Shown here one piece after another: positions 17,242-25,117 of a stretch of DNA of 64,000 nt. The translations under genes were made by a program, and so were the position numbers. Each line of letters opens with the position of its first letter. Positions within the stretch are counted from its first letter, which is position 1. The notes below the pieces were generated by a model that was not told the DNA's origin, did no database searches, and saw nothing but the letters and a program-made list of their open reading frames with translations. The stretch is from Nocardia sp. NBC_01329 (GTDB lineage Bacteria; Actinomycetota; Actinomycetes; Mycobacteriales; Mycobacteriaceae), in NCBI RefSeq assembly GCF_035956715.1, contig NZ_CP108381.1, positions 4,124,001 to 4,188,000 of the forward strand, written 5' to 3'.

Positions 17242-18213
17242 GTGATCCCCGCTGACCGACCGCGACCGTTTCCCGAAATCGAGCCCTACGATTCGGGTCT
17301 GCTCGAAGTGAGCGATGACAACCTGATCTACTGGGAAACCAGTGGTAACCCACGCGGCAAGCCCGCCCTGGTCGTCCACGGCGGCCCGGGTGGTGGCGGC
17401 CGCCGCGGCGCGCGCACCCTGTTCGACCCGGACATGTTCCGGATCGTGCTCTTCGATCAGCGCGGATGCGGTGCGAGCCGGCCACACGCCGCCGATCCGG
17501 CCGTCGATATGCGCACCAACACCACCGAGCATCTACTCGCGGATATGGAATCGCTGCGCGAGCATCTCGGTATCGAGCAGTGGCTCCTCTACGGCGGCTC
17601 GTGGGGTTCGACCCTGGTCCTCGCCTACGCGCAGCGCCATCCCGAGCGGGTCGCCGGAGTCGTACTCGCCGGTGTCACCATGACCCGCCCGGCGGAGATC
17701 GCCTGGCTGTACCACGGCGTGCGATCGCTGTTGCCGGTCGAATGGGAGCGTTTCCGCGACAGCGTCCCCACCGCGCACCGGGACAAGAACCTGGTCGAGG
17801 CGTACCGGCTGCTGATGGAGGACCCGGCACCCGAGATTCGCGAGACGGCCACGCGGGAGTGGTGCGCATGGGAAGACGCGGTGATCGCGCACGAAAACCT
17901 CGGCGCACCGGGCCAGTACAGCGCGCAGCCGGACGCGGATCGCCTGGCCTTGGTACGGATCTGCACCCACTATTTCGCCCACGCCGCCTGGCTCGACGAC
18001 GGACAACTCCTGCGGGACGCACACCGCCTCGCGGAGATTCCCGGTGTGTTGATCCACGGCCGCCTCGACCTCTCCGCGCCCCTGCGCACTGCCTGGGAGC
18101 TCGCCCGTGCCTGGCCGGCCGCCGAACTACGGATCATCGAGGATTCGGGGCATACCGGCAGCCCCGCACTACAGGCGGCCATCCTCGACGCGATCGCCGG
18201 TTTCGGCTCCTGA
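17242..18213 (+). CDS. pip: Proline iminopeptidase (S33 alpha/beta hydrolase)
   Basis: 323 residues. It removes N-terminal proline from peptides in the cytoplasm. The oxyanion region is VVHGGPGGGGRRGARTLFDP, followed by FDQRGCGAS (~74-82). The nucleophile Ser is in GGSWGS (~115-120), the Asp in IHGRLDLSAP, and the His in EDSGHTGSP near the C-terminus, so the triad is complete. I start at GTG 17242; a TTG 9 bases earlier is the alternative. No ribosome site is visible, so it may be leaderless. It stands alone between two gene remnants. Confidence 0.9.
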   Translation: MIPADRPRPFPEIEPYDSGLLEVSDDNLIYWETSGNPRGKPALVVHGGPGGGGRRGARTLFDPDMFRIVLFDQRGCGASRPHAADPAVDMRTNTTEHLLADMESLREHLGIEQWLLYGGSWGSTLVLAYAQRHPERVAGVVLAGVTMTRPAEIAWLYHGVRSLLPVEWERFRDSVPTAHRDKNLVEAYRLLMEDPAPEIRETATREWCAWEDAVIAHENLGAPGQYSAQPDADRLALVRICTHYFAHAAWLDDGQLLRDAHRLAEIPGVLIHGRLDLSAPLRTAWELARAWPAAELRIIEDSGHTGSPALQAAILDAIAGFGS

Positions 18214-18218
18214 ACCCA

Positions 18219-18420
18219 TGCAGGTTCTCAAAGGTATGTACCGGGCCGAAGCCGAGTATCTCGCGGCCGGTGGCCCCGGCACTGCCTCGTCCACCACACT
18301 CGCACCGTTCTTCGCCCCGCCGGTCTCCCCTACGGCGGACTCCGGCGCGGCCACGCCGGCATGGGGCGGTTCCTTCTACCGGCCGGATGGTGGCGACTGT
18401 CAGATAGCGGTACGTGGACG
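18219..18420 (+). pseudogene. Frameshifted, truncated NTF2-like (SnoaL) gene
   Basis: An ATG at 18219 begins MQVLKGMYRAEAEYLAAGGP, a typical start of small SnoaL-like/NTF2-fold proteins, and continues to PFFAP. The family then normally reads a LPYGGxWRGHAGMxRFF-like block. Here that block (LPYGG, then RGHAGMGRF) is found in a different frame at ~18330-18380, so at least one frameshift separates the two parts. The rest of the gene is missing where the convergent reductase gene begins. The family comparison is from memory. Confidence 0.6.
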
Positions 18421-19290
18421 CGGATTCAGACTCTCGAAGGCCCGTTCGGAGCTTTGCGCGCCGTGCCCGGCCGCGATCTGACGGTCCACGAGATTTCGGA
18501 CCGGACCGATGATATCGAGATCGACTCCGGCGTCACGGCTGGCCGAGACAATGGCGTCCAAGGCGGCTTTGGTGAACGTCAGCGGCTGAAACACCTCGGA
18601 GTAGTCCCCGGTATCGATCTGTGCCCCGGCCGCGGGCAGCGACGGGAGCATGGCGGCGAGCAAGGAAGCGGAACGGTTGCCGAACTCCTCGGCCGACATC
18701 CCGATATCGCGGACCATGGCCGCACCGTGGTAATAGCCGGCGAACATCACGTACATGCCCGAGAGCAGGGCGAAGTCGATCAGCGAGGCGCGACCAGCGT
18801 CAGCGCCGAAATATTCGGCGGTACCGAGCGTTTCGAGCGCTTCGCGATGAGCCTCGAAGACGGTGGACGAGCCACTGTAGAGCAGTGCCGACCCCGGCTG
18901 CCCGATCATCGCGGGAACCGCCATGATGCCACCATCGAGATATGGAATGTCTTGCGCTGCCGCCCATTCGGCCAGTTCCCTGGCTCCGGCCGGTTCCGTA
19001 CTCGTGAGATTCACCAACGCACGATCGGCCAGCAACCCGCCCACCGGGTCCAGGACCTCGTGCACCGACTCGTGGTCGAACAGGCACGCGACGACGAGAG
19101 CACTCGCTCGCACAGCCTCCTCCACCGTCGCGACGCTGACAGCGCCCTGTGCGACGAGCTCGGCGTCCTTCCCCGGACTGCGGTTCCATATGGTGGTCGG
19201 GTGTCCGGCGGCGACGAACGCCGCAGCCAGCGCCCGGCCCATCGCCCCCAAGCCGAGCACGGTCACCGTCGTATGCGTAGAGGCTGTCAC
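18400..19290 (-). CDS. NAD(P)-dependent imine reductase-like / 6-phosphogluconate dehydrogenase-family oxidoreductase
   Basis: 296 residues. The Rossmann motif GLGAMG (~13-18) with NRSPGKD downstream marks NADPH-type binding. The middle reads VNLTSTEPAGARELAEWAA and YLDGGIMAVPAMIGQPGS, typical of the imine reductase/beta-hydroxyacid dehydrogenase group. The C-terminal helical half forms the dimer. I chose GTG 19290 because AGGAG lies 8 bases upstream; the longer frame to 19386 looks non-coding. Such genes are often next to an HxlR regulator; none is intact here, though an HxlR-like site is present at 19401-19416. Confidence 0.85.
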   Translation of the reverse strand: MTASTHTTVTVLGLGAMGRALAAAFVAAGHPTTIWNRSPGKDAELVAQGAVSVATVEEAVRASALVVACLFDHESVHEVLDPVGGLLADRALVNLTSTEPAGARELAEWAAAQDIPYLDGGIMAVPAMIGQPGSALLYSGSSTVFEAHREALETLGTAEYFGADAGRASLIDFALLSGMYVMFAGYYHGAAMVRDIGMSAEEFGNRSASLLAAMLPSLPAAGAQIDTGDYSEVFQPLTFTKAALDAIVSASRDAGVDLDIIGPVRNLVDRQIAAGHGAQSSERAFESLNPRPRTAI

Positions 19291-19521
19291 TGCGTGTGCT
19301 CCTGTGTCGTCTGCTCTTGTTCGGGTGGCGTCGCGACACGCCGAGATCGATTCTTCGGGGGCGCTGCCCCTGAGACAAGTACGCACTAATCAGTGGGGTA
19401 CTTACCTATCTGTAAGCGCCGCGCGACCGCGCGGCGGTCCGTGGGTTCCGGCCAGACGATCGCCCAGACCAGCATTATCAGCGGCAGCCCGACCGCGACC
19501 AGTGAGTGCGAACCACTCTGC
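19291..19521. other. Divergent intergenic region with a possible small remnant
   Basis: Between the reductase (-) and the XRE gene (+). On the minus strand, codons from ~19511 to 19387 read as a hydrophobic segment (LVAVGLPLIMLVWAIVWPEP) followed by a short basic tail, resembling small actinobacterial membrane proteins. No start codon in frame precedes the segment, so I treat it as a possible remnant. Confidence 0.3.
19401..19416. promoter_or_regulatory. HxlR/MarR-like inverted repeat upstream of the reductase
   Basis: CTTAC-N6-GTAAG lies 111 bases upstream of the reductase GTG. Sites of the ACTTAC/GTAAGT kind are typical of HxlR regulators beside oxidoreductases. The assignment is weak because the arms are only 5 bp. 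Confidence 0.35.
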
Positions 19522-19546
19522 CGAGTAGGGGGATTCCCCCTACTCG
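19522..19546. promoter_or_regulatory. Perfect 25-bp palindrome upstream of the XRE-TPR gene
   Basis: Two 12-bp arms around a single central T: CGAGTAGGGGGA / TCCCCCTACTCG. It lies 126 bases upstream of the XRE gene start. It has the size and symmetry of a dimeric-regulator operator; autoregulation by the XRE protein is one possibility. No T-run follows, so a terminator is less likely. Confidence 0.6.
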
Positions 19547-19592
19547 AGACGCTGGTGAGACCGCACTGGCGGCCCTATCCTGGGTTTACCTC

Positions 19593-19640
19593 TTCGCGGA
19601 GGACATCTCCCCCGGCCGACGGGCCGGGGGTATCCGCGAA
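19593..19640 (+). promoter_or_regulatory. Two-tier stem-loop in the leader of the XRE-TPR gene
   Basis: The outer arms TTCGCGGA (19593-19600) and TCCGCGAA (19633-19640) are perfectly complementary. Inside them CCCCCGGCC and GGGCCGGGGG pair around a GAC loop (19609-19630). The structure ends 31 bases before the ATG at 19672, so if transcribed it forms a very stable leader hairpin that could affect translation or transcription. Confidence 0.55.
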
Positions 19641-19671
19641 GTGGACCATTCCGCGAAGAAGGCAGGCCGCT

Positions 19672-20898
19672 ATGCCGACCCCTGACGAACTCGCCACACG
19701 CGCGATAGGCGAGCGCATCCAGAACATCCGCACGCGTACCGGCCGCACACGTGCCGTTGTCGCCGGTCTGGTCGGCCGGTCCGAGGACTGGCTACGGGAT
19801 GTCGAGAAAGGCCGGCTACAGCACCCGCCGGCGCTGGATATGTTGCTACGGATCGGGCAGGCGCTCGGCATACGGGATCTGACCGAGATAACCGGTGACC
19901 ATGAGTTGCTGGTCGGCATCTCGCGCCGCGCCGGGCACCCTGTCGTGCCCGCCATCCGCGAAGCGATAGAAGGTGTCGACCTCACCCCGGCACCGTCACC
20001 GGTCGACACCGCCGAACTCGCCGCGCGGGTCGACCGCGCTTGGCGGATGTGGCACACATCGGCGACACCGCGCGCCGATGCGGGCGCGATGCTGCCCGAA
20101 CTGATCCGCGACGGCCGCCGGGCGCTGCGCACTCTCGACGGACAGGAACGCCGCGCCGCGGCAGCGGCACTGTCGGGCGCCTACGCGCTGTCCGAACAAG
20201 TCCTTGCCTGGGTCGCCGACGCTCCGCTGTTGTGGCTCGCCGCCGACCGGTGCATGTCGGCCGCCGAGGTCGCCGACGACCCGGTAACGCTCGCGTCGGC
20301 GTCCTGGGTACTGGGCAACGTCTGGCGCTCGACGGGCCGCGAGGATGACGCCTACCGCCTTGCGGGCGATGCGGTGGCGCTGCTGGAACCGCACCTGGAC
20401 GGCGGCCGGGACGCACAAGCGCTCTGGGGTGCCTGCCAACTGCACGGCGCGATCACAGCCGCCCGTATCGGCCGCGAAGGTGACGCGCTACGCGGCATAG
20501 ACCAGGCGATGGGGATGGCGCGCGCACTGCCCGCCGGATCGGCCCATCCTTGGACGCTTTTCGGTGTAGCGAACACCGAAATCAGCGCCGTTTCGGTACA
20601 GGTCGACCTACGCAAGTCCGGCAGCGCGTTGGACGCGGCAAGCGCCGTCGACCCCGATGCGGTGCCGTCGGTCGACCGCCGGTCGCGGCTGTGGCTGGAA
20701 CTGTCCCGCGCGTATGCGCAACAACGGGATTGGCTCGGCACGCTCGGTGCACTACGCACCGGCACTGCCGTGAGCGAAGAGTCTATGAGGTGCCATCCGC
20801 TGGCGCGCGCGCTGGCGGCCGACTTGGTCACGCACGGCGGGCGGCTCAACGAGCGCGAGTCGCGGGCGCTGGCCGCTCGGCTCGGTGTCACTGCCTGA
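19672..20898 (+). CDS. XRE-family regulator with C-terminal TPR-like region
   Basis: 408 residues. The N-terminal ~70 residues are an XRE helix-turn-helix (AIGERIQNIRTRTGRTRAVV ... GLVGRSEDWLRDVEKGRLQ). The remaining ~330 residues are helical, Ala/Leu/Asp rich and arranged like tetratricopeptide repeats (for example AAALSGAYALSEQVLAWV, ALWGACQLHGAITAARIGRE). This architecture is common in actinomycetes and often linked to secondary metabolism or peptide signals; no specific partner is evident here. ATG with AGAAGGCAGG upstream. Two unusual inverted repeats precede it (19522-19546, 19593-19640). Confidence 0.85.
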   Translation: MPTPDELATRAIGERIQNIRTRTGRTRAVVAGLVGRSEDWLRDVEKGRLQHPPALDMLLRIGQALGIRDLTEITGDHELLVGISRRAGHPVVPAIREAIEGVDLTPAPSPVDTAELAARVDRAWRMWHTSATPRADAGAMLPELIRDGRRALRTLDGQERRAAAAALSGAYALSEQVLAWVADAPLLWLAADRCMSAAEVADDPVTLASASWVLGNVWRSTGREDDAYRLAGDAVALLEPHLDGGRDAQALWGACQLHGAITAARIGREGDALRGIDQAMGMARALPAGSAHPWTLFGVANTEISAVSVQVDLRKSGSALDAASAVDPDAVPSVDRRSRLWLELSRAYAQQRDWLGTLGALRTGTAVSEESMRCHPLARALAADLVTHGGRLNERESRALAARLGVTA

Positions 20899-20920
20899 GC
20901 CGGTCAACAGTCCGAAACGG

Positions 20921-21133
20921 TCAGTGGTATAGCAGTTCGGCTACTACTTTCCCACTCTCCGCGGCCAGCGACCAGGCCGGCGTATTGAGTCCGCCGACCG
21001 TCGTCCACTTCGGCACCCAGGTGTGGATCAGCGCGAGGTTCGGCGCCCAGACCACGGCCGCGTCAAGGGGACGCTCGCCACCAGGACGATCGCGGCAGCC
21101 GCGACCAGGTGGGTCGGGTAGATCTTCACTCAT
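20921..21133 (-). CDS. Small hypothetical protein translationally coupled to the amidase
   Basis: 70 residues, family not recognised. Its ATG overlaps the stop codon of the amidase in an ATGA quartet, the same linkage that joins other real genes here, which is the main reason to accept it. The N-terminal ~22 residues are Pro/Arg/Asp rich. The rest (VVWAPNLALIHTWVP, then GGLNTPAWSLAAESGKVVAE) has normal amino-acid composition. It could be a small accessory protein or a remnant of a longer gene. Confidence 0.5.
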   Translation of the reverse strand: MSEDLPDPPGRGCRDRPGGERPLDAAVVWAPNLALIHTWVPKWTTVGGLNTPAWSLAAESGKVVAELLYH

Positions 21134-22395
21134 TGTGGCGAGAGCCGGGCTGAGGTGAGCAACTGCGCTGCAACCAATACGCGCCGGTCCTGTCCGGAGT
21201 GGCCGGAGAGCTGAAGGCTCGAAGGCCGCACGGCGAATCCATCACCGGTGGGAACAACGGCACTCGGTGCATCGAGATAGCTCAACATCATCGTCAGGTT
21301 CAGCGCACGCGCATTCATTTCGTCGTGCAGCTCCGGAGAGTCGCGGATGTCCACGTAGGCGGGCGCGTCGATCTCGGCTGCCGGGTTCAGCATGACAGCG
21401 TTCCCCAGCTCCCGGCCGAACTGCTGCCGCAACGTCGGTATGGCGTCGTAGAGAGCGGTGGAGCCGTGCTCCCGCAATCGGGCACGCGATCGCCGCAGGC
21501 GGCGCTGGACCGGTGCGGAAAGGAGGTTCGGCTGCTCGAGATATGCGCCGAATGCGGCGAATGCCTCCGACTCCACGATCGGGATATGTTGCCGATGCAG
21601 TCGTTGGACGGTGTCGAGAACATCGATCCTGCGTTGGACGATGCGGTGCCCTTTTCCGCGCAAGCAAGCCAGATCGGCGTGGAACCGTTCGAGAACATCC
21701 TGATCACACCTGGCGAGATATTCGTCGTGCGGGACCACGAAGACCGGGGTCGACGAATCGGTGACCGCATGCGCCTCGCTCGCCAGAATCCGGTCGATGG
21801 TTTCCAGGTGCGCGACGCTGGCCGCGATCACCGCGACCGCATCCAATGTCGGTGCGAGTGGGGTCATGCCCGCGCTCGGATAGCGGCCCAGACTGGGCCG
21901 GAATCCGGGCACTCCCGCCCACGCCGCCGGGATCCGCCCGGATCCGGAGGTATCGCTGGCGAGCGCGAACGCCACAACTCCGGCCCGGACGGCCGCTGCC
22001 GAGCCCGACGACGAGCCACCGACCAGGTATTCGCGGCCGGCTCGGGTCAGCGTCGGTGTCCCGAACCTCTCGTTGACTCCGAGCCCGGAATACGCGAGCT
22101 CGCTCATAGTGGTCTTGCCGATCAGTACCGCTCCGGCCGCGGTGATACGCCGCACGGCCTCCGCGTCCCGGCGGGCAAGCGGCCGCCGGTCGAAGATCTG
22201 TGACGCTGCCGAGGTGCGGGTCCCGCGAACATCGAAAACATCCTTCACGGCGAATGGCATTCCGGCGAGCTCGCCCCCGAGACCCTGTGGATCGGTCGCC
22301 GCGCGGGCAGGCGTGAGCTGGAGGAAGACGTTCTCGGTCTGTTGTGCCTTCGCCAGCGCGTATTCCGGCGTCAACTGTTCACGCGGACCGGTCAT
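21130..22395 (-). CDS. Amidase-signature family hydrolase
   Basis: 421 residues. It has the Ser-cisSer-Lys triad of the family: Lys51 in FAVKDVFDV, the Ser-rich loop GGSSSGSAAAV (~127-137), and the nucleophile Ser ~152 in DTSGSGRIPAAW. Related enzymes hydrolyse amides, including allophanate and aryl or acyl amides. The gene follows the MFS transporter after a single base and is the fourth member of the LacI-flanked cluster, so it probably cleaves an imported amide or a pathway intermediate. The specific substrate is unknown. It lacks the C-terminal domain of allophanate hydrolase. Confidence 0.9.
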   Translation of the reverse strand: MTGPREQLTPEYALAKAQQTENVFLQLTPARAATDPQGLGGELAGMPFAVKDVFDVRGTRTSAASQIFDRRPLARRDAEAVRRITAAGAVLIGKTTMSELAYSGLGVNERFGTPTLTRAGREYLVGGSSSGSAAAVRAGVVAFALASDTSGSGRIPAAWAGVPGFRPSLGRYPSAGMTPLAPTLDAVAVIAASVAHLETIDRILASEAHAVTDSSTPVFVVPHDEYLARCDQDVLERFHADLACLRGKGHRIVQRRIDVLDTVQRLHRQHIPIVESEAFAAFGAYLEQPNLLSAPVQRRLRRSRARLREHGSTALYDAIPTLRQQFGRELGNAVMLNPAAEIDAPAYVDIRDSPELHDEMNARALNLTMMLSYLDAPSAVVPTGDGFAVRPSSLQLSGHSGQDRRVLVAAQLLTSARLSPQ

Positions 22396-22396
22396 C

Positions 22397-23743
22397 TCAC
22401 ACCACCTGCTGCCGAGTGCTCAGCAGACGCTGCGAGCGGGCAAGTCCACCGAGCGGGCGGCCCATCGTCTCCTCACCGAGGACGAGCGTCGCCAAGAGCC
22501 CGACAGCGTTGACCGCCGCAAGAAACCACATCACTGCGCCGACACCGAAACCGGTCAAGAAGGCGGGAAGGAAGAAAGTGCTGATCGCGGCACCGATACG
22601 ACTGATCGCCACGACGATCCCGGTCGCGGTGGCTCGCACAGAGGTCGGGAACAATTCGTTGGGAACAATGATCTCGATGAAGTTCGACGCGCCCGACGCG
22701 ACCGCGTACAACGCGAGCGCGGCGAACAGCAAACTCGGTGGGGCCGCCGGGAAAACGGCGATGAACCCGAAGGTAAGCGCCATGATCGCGAAGGTGCTGA
22801 CCAGCAGTGGGATCCGGCCGATCCGATCGACAAGCCAGAGTCCTGGCACGCTGCCCACGACGAACAGCAACGCGATGAGCAGTTCGGGCAGATAGTGCGA
22901 CTCGGTTCCGATACCGAGGTCGTGTAGCAGTGTCGGCCCGAAGCTGTAGATGGCGAACAGGGGGATGACGTGAGCGATGAAGAATGCGCTCACAAAGACG
23001 ATTCGCCGAATCGAGAGCCGGGTCATCAGTGCTGCCGGAGTTGTTTCGGGTTCATGCAGCTCATCCACCTGGGCGTCCGGGCCCCAGATCTTGCGGACGA
23101 CCTGCTCTGCCTCGGCGCGACGACCACAGCTGAGCAGCCAGCGGGGCGACTCCGGCGCGTTCAGGCGCAGGACGAGTGTCACCACACCTATGACGGCAGG
23201 AGAGGCGAGCATCCACCGCCACGCGTCGGGCCCGATTGCCGACAACGCCCACCCGGCCCCGGCGGCGAGTGCCGCCCCGACTCCGAACGCGGCGAACAGG
23301 GCACCGAGCAGCCGTCCGCGATACCGACTGGGGACGAACTCCGCGAGCATCGAACTCGCGATCGGATAGTCGGCGCCGATCATGACTCCCAGCGCGAAGC
23401 GCAGCACGACGAGCTGCCATGGTTCGACCACGAACGCACTGAGGATCGAGAGAACACTCAGAGCGACCAGATTGCCGATGTACATGACCTTGCGGCCGAT
23501 ACGGTCGGTCAACCGCCCGAACACAACGCCACCGACAAGGATGCCCGCGAGTGCTGATGCCGCGGCGAGGCCCGTCTGCGTGGCATCGAGGTCGAGCGCC
23601 GGGCCGAGCGTCACCAGCGCGAGACCGATGATTGTGACGATGTAGCCGTCCAGTAGCGGGCCACCGGCCGAGAAGGCCGTCAGTTTCAGATGAAACCGCG
23701 TGAGCGGGGCGCGATCGATAAAGGACTCAGCGGGATCGGACAT
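22397..23743 (-). CDS. MFS transporter, sugar-porter/aromatic-acid-symporter type
   Basis: 448 residues with 12 predicted helices. The loop 2-3 motif is GRLTDRIGRKVMYIGNL (~76-92); RYRGRLLGALFAAFGVG and the second-half motif WLVDRIGRIPLL follow. PESPRWLLSCGR after helix 6 is the classic sugar-porter/SP-AAHS signature. Its position between the flavin reductase and amidase suggests uptake of the compound degraded by the cluster. ATG start 42 bases after the flavin reductase stop, with GAGGAAACG upstream. Confidence 0.9.
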   Translation of the reverse strand: MSDPAESFIDRAPLTRFHLKLTAFSAGGPLLDGYIVTIIGLALVTLGPALDLDATQTGLAAASALAGILVGGVVFGRLTDRIGRKVMYIGNLVALSVLSILSAFVVEPWQLVVLRFALGVMIGADYPIASSMLAEFVPSRYRGRLLGALFAAFGVGAALAAGAGWALSAIGPDAWRWMLASPAVIGVVTLVLRLNAPESPRWLLSCGRRAEAEQVVRKIWGPDAQVDELHEPETTPAALMTRLSIRRIVFVSAFFIAHVIPLFAIYSFGPTLLHDLGIGTESHYLPELLIALLFVVGSVPGLWLVDRIGRIPLLVSTFAIMALTFGFIAVFPAAPPSLLFAALALYAVASGASNFIEIIVPNELFPTSVRATATGIVVAISRIGAAISTFFLPAFLTGFGVGAVMWFLAAVNAVGLLATLVLGEETMGRPLGGLARSQRLLSTRQQVV

Positions 23744-23785
23744 TGGACGTTTCCTCTGCAGTGAAGTGGTTCGGTCGCTCGCGGT

Positions 23786-24397
23786 TCAGCCCGCGGCCCG
23801 TGCGGGCGCGGCGGATCGCGGTAGCAGTGTGCTCGCGGTGAAAGTGCTTCCGATGCGGCCGAGCGGGCGGACGGCCGTCTTGTCGATACGGCCGGACCCG
23901 GTGATCAGCCGCTCCGATACCCGGGCGGTGAGGACCGCACCGAACACCAGGGTTTCGCGGCCGAAAGATCGGGTTTCCACGAGCTCGCACTCGAAGACGG
24001 CGGCGCATCCGTCGATTACGGGCGGCGACACCCGGAATGCCTTACTGGTCGGCAGGGCGAGCGCAGCTAGTTCATCGAACTGAGGCGGGCTGTCGTCACC
24101 GCTTCGGGCGACCTCGTCGACACGATCTGTCTCCGCGATCTGCACGACGAACTGCCGCGTCGCCAGGATATTGCCGAGTGTGTCCTTGGGGCTGCCGTCC
24201 TCGCGCGGCTCGATGGCGACCATGAGAACCAGGGGGTCGGTGGAGGCGATCGTGAAGAAACTGAAAGGTGCGAGATTGTTCTCCTGGGCCGGGCTCACCG
24301 AGGTGATCCACGCGATCGGCCGCGGCGCGACGGTCCACGACACCATCGAGAACCGTTCGGCGGGGCCGAGGTGATCGATGGAGATCATCGAGCTCAT
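23786..24397 (-). CDS. Flavin reductase family protein (FMN-binding split barrel)
   Basis: 203 residues, typical of the FlaRed family: WTVAPRPIAWITSVSP (~18-33), NLAPFSFFTIASTDPLVLMV and the later PPVIDGCAAVFECEL block. Members either reduce FMN with NAD(P)H for a partner monooxygenase or bind flavin for other reactions. The ATG at 24397 overlaps the stop of the DUF1989 gene (ATGA), so both are co-translated. No monooxygenase is in the cluster; the nearest LLM monooxygenase is at 13144-14466. Confidence 0.88.
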   Translation of the reverse strand: MSSMISIDHLGPAERFSMVSWTVAPRPIAWITSVSPAQENNLAPFSFFTIASTDPLVLMVAIEPREDGSPKDTLGNILATRQFVVQIAETDRVDEVARSGDDSPPQFDELAALALPTSKAFRVSPPVIDGCAAVFECELVETRSFGRETLVFGAVLTARVSERLITGSGRIDKTAVRPLGRIGSTFTASTLLPRSAAPARAAG

Positions 24398-24993
24398 GCG
24401 CGGCGTCCGATGACCTCGTAGGCGACACCGGTGGGAGTCCGTCCTACTCCGTTCGTCGGCGCGAGATCCTGCGGGCACGCCGAGAGCACCACCACGACAT
24501 CCTCGAGCGCTGCCAATCGAACGTGATCAGCCGGACGTGCGAGCGGTGAATCGATCGAGAACGCGCCATCCGGCGTGATCGGGACCCGCATGAAGAGGTT
24601 CAGCGGCTGCGGAACGAACTGCGGAGCTTCGACACCGGCGGCGGCCAGCGCTTCGAAGAAGTTGTCATGACAATTGTCGTGATACCCCTCGACCCCGAGT
24701 TGCCGGTAGCGCGCCAGGTCACAGCTCGGGATGAGCATGTCGTGATCGCCCGGGCTCGAGTCTTCGATCATCGACAACAGCGGACGACGGGTGTTGTCCA
24801 TCAAGCTGTCGCCGACCCGGATCGTCAATCGGCCGTGGTGCATCCAGGTATGAGGTGCCGACAGAAATCGCGTGGGCTTCTCCGCCGAGAGCGCCCAGGT
24901 GTCGACCACCTGCCGACCGTGGGTGTTCGTCACCACGAGTTCGTCTCCGGCGGAGAGCTCGACTGTCGTTCCGGTGCGGGCGGCAAGTTCCAT
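24394..24993 (-). CDS. DUF1989 (urea-carboxylase-associated) family protein
   Basis: 199 residues. Family blocks are VTNTHGRQVVDTWAL (~30-44), a region with SPGDHDMLIPSCDLARY, and GYHDNCHDNFFEAL, whose Cys/His/Asp residues suggest a metal or catalytic site. DUF1989 proteins occur beside urea carboxylase/allophanate hydrolase genes, and some are known as carboxyguanidine deiminase subunits. Here only one copy is present, with an amidase instead of an obvious allophanate hydrolase. ATG 24993 has GGAAGGAAG upstream. It is the first gene of the LacI-controlled operon. Confidence 0.85.
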   Translation of the reverse strand: MELAARTGTTVELSAGDELVVTNTHGRQVVDTWALSAEKPTRFLSAPHTWMHHGRLTIRVGDSLMDNTRRPLLSMIEDSSPGDHDMLIPSCDLARYRQLGVEGYHDNCHDNFFEALAAAGVEAPQFVPQPLNLFMRVPITPDGAFSIDSPLARPADHVRLAALEDVVVVLSACPQDLAPTNGVGRTPTGVAYEVIGRRA

Positions 24994-25017
24994 GACCTCG
25001 CACTTCCTTCCACTACA

Positions 25018-25061
25018 CAAACGATTGGGTTGCTTGGGTCACATCTTTACACAAACGTTCG
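25018..25061. promoter_or_regulatory. Two LacI-type operators between the divergent genes
   Basis: CAAACGATTG (25018-25027) and CAAACGTTCG (25052-25061) are near-palindromes with the central ACG(A/T) core of LacI-family sites. Both sit in the extended direct repeat ACACAAACGWTYGGGT, with centres 34 bp apart, about three helical turns. One lies close to each divergent start. Control of both the cluster and the regulator gene is inferred. Confidence 0.65.
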
Positions 25062-25117
25062 GGTAGGGTCAATGGTGCGATGAGATCTCTGGCGTACGAG
25101 GGCAGGAGGACCAGGTA

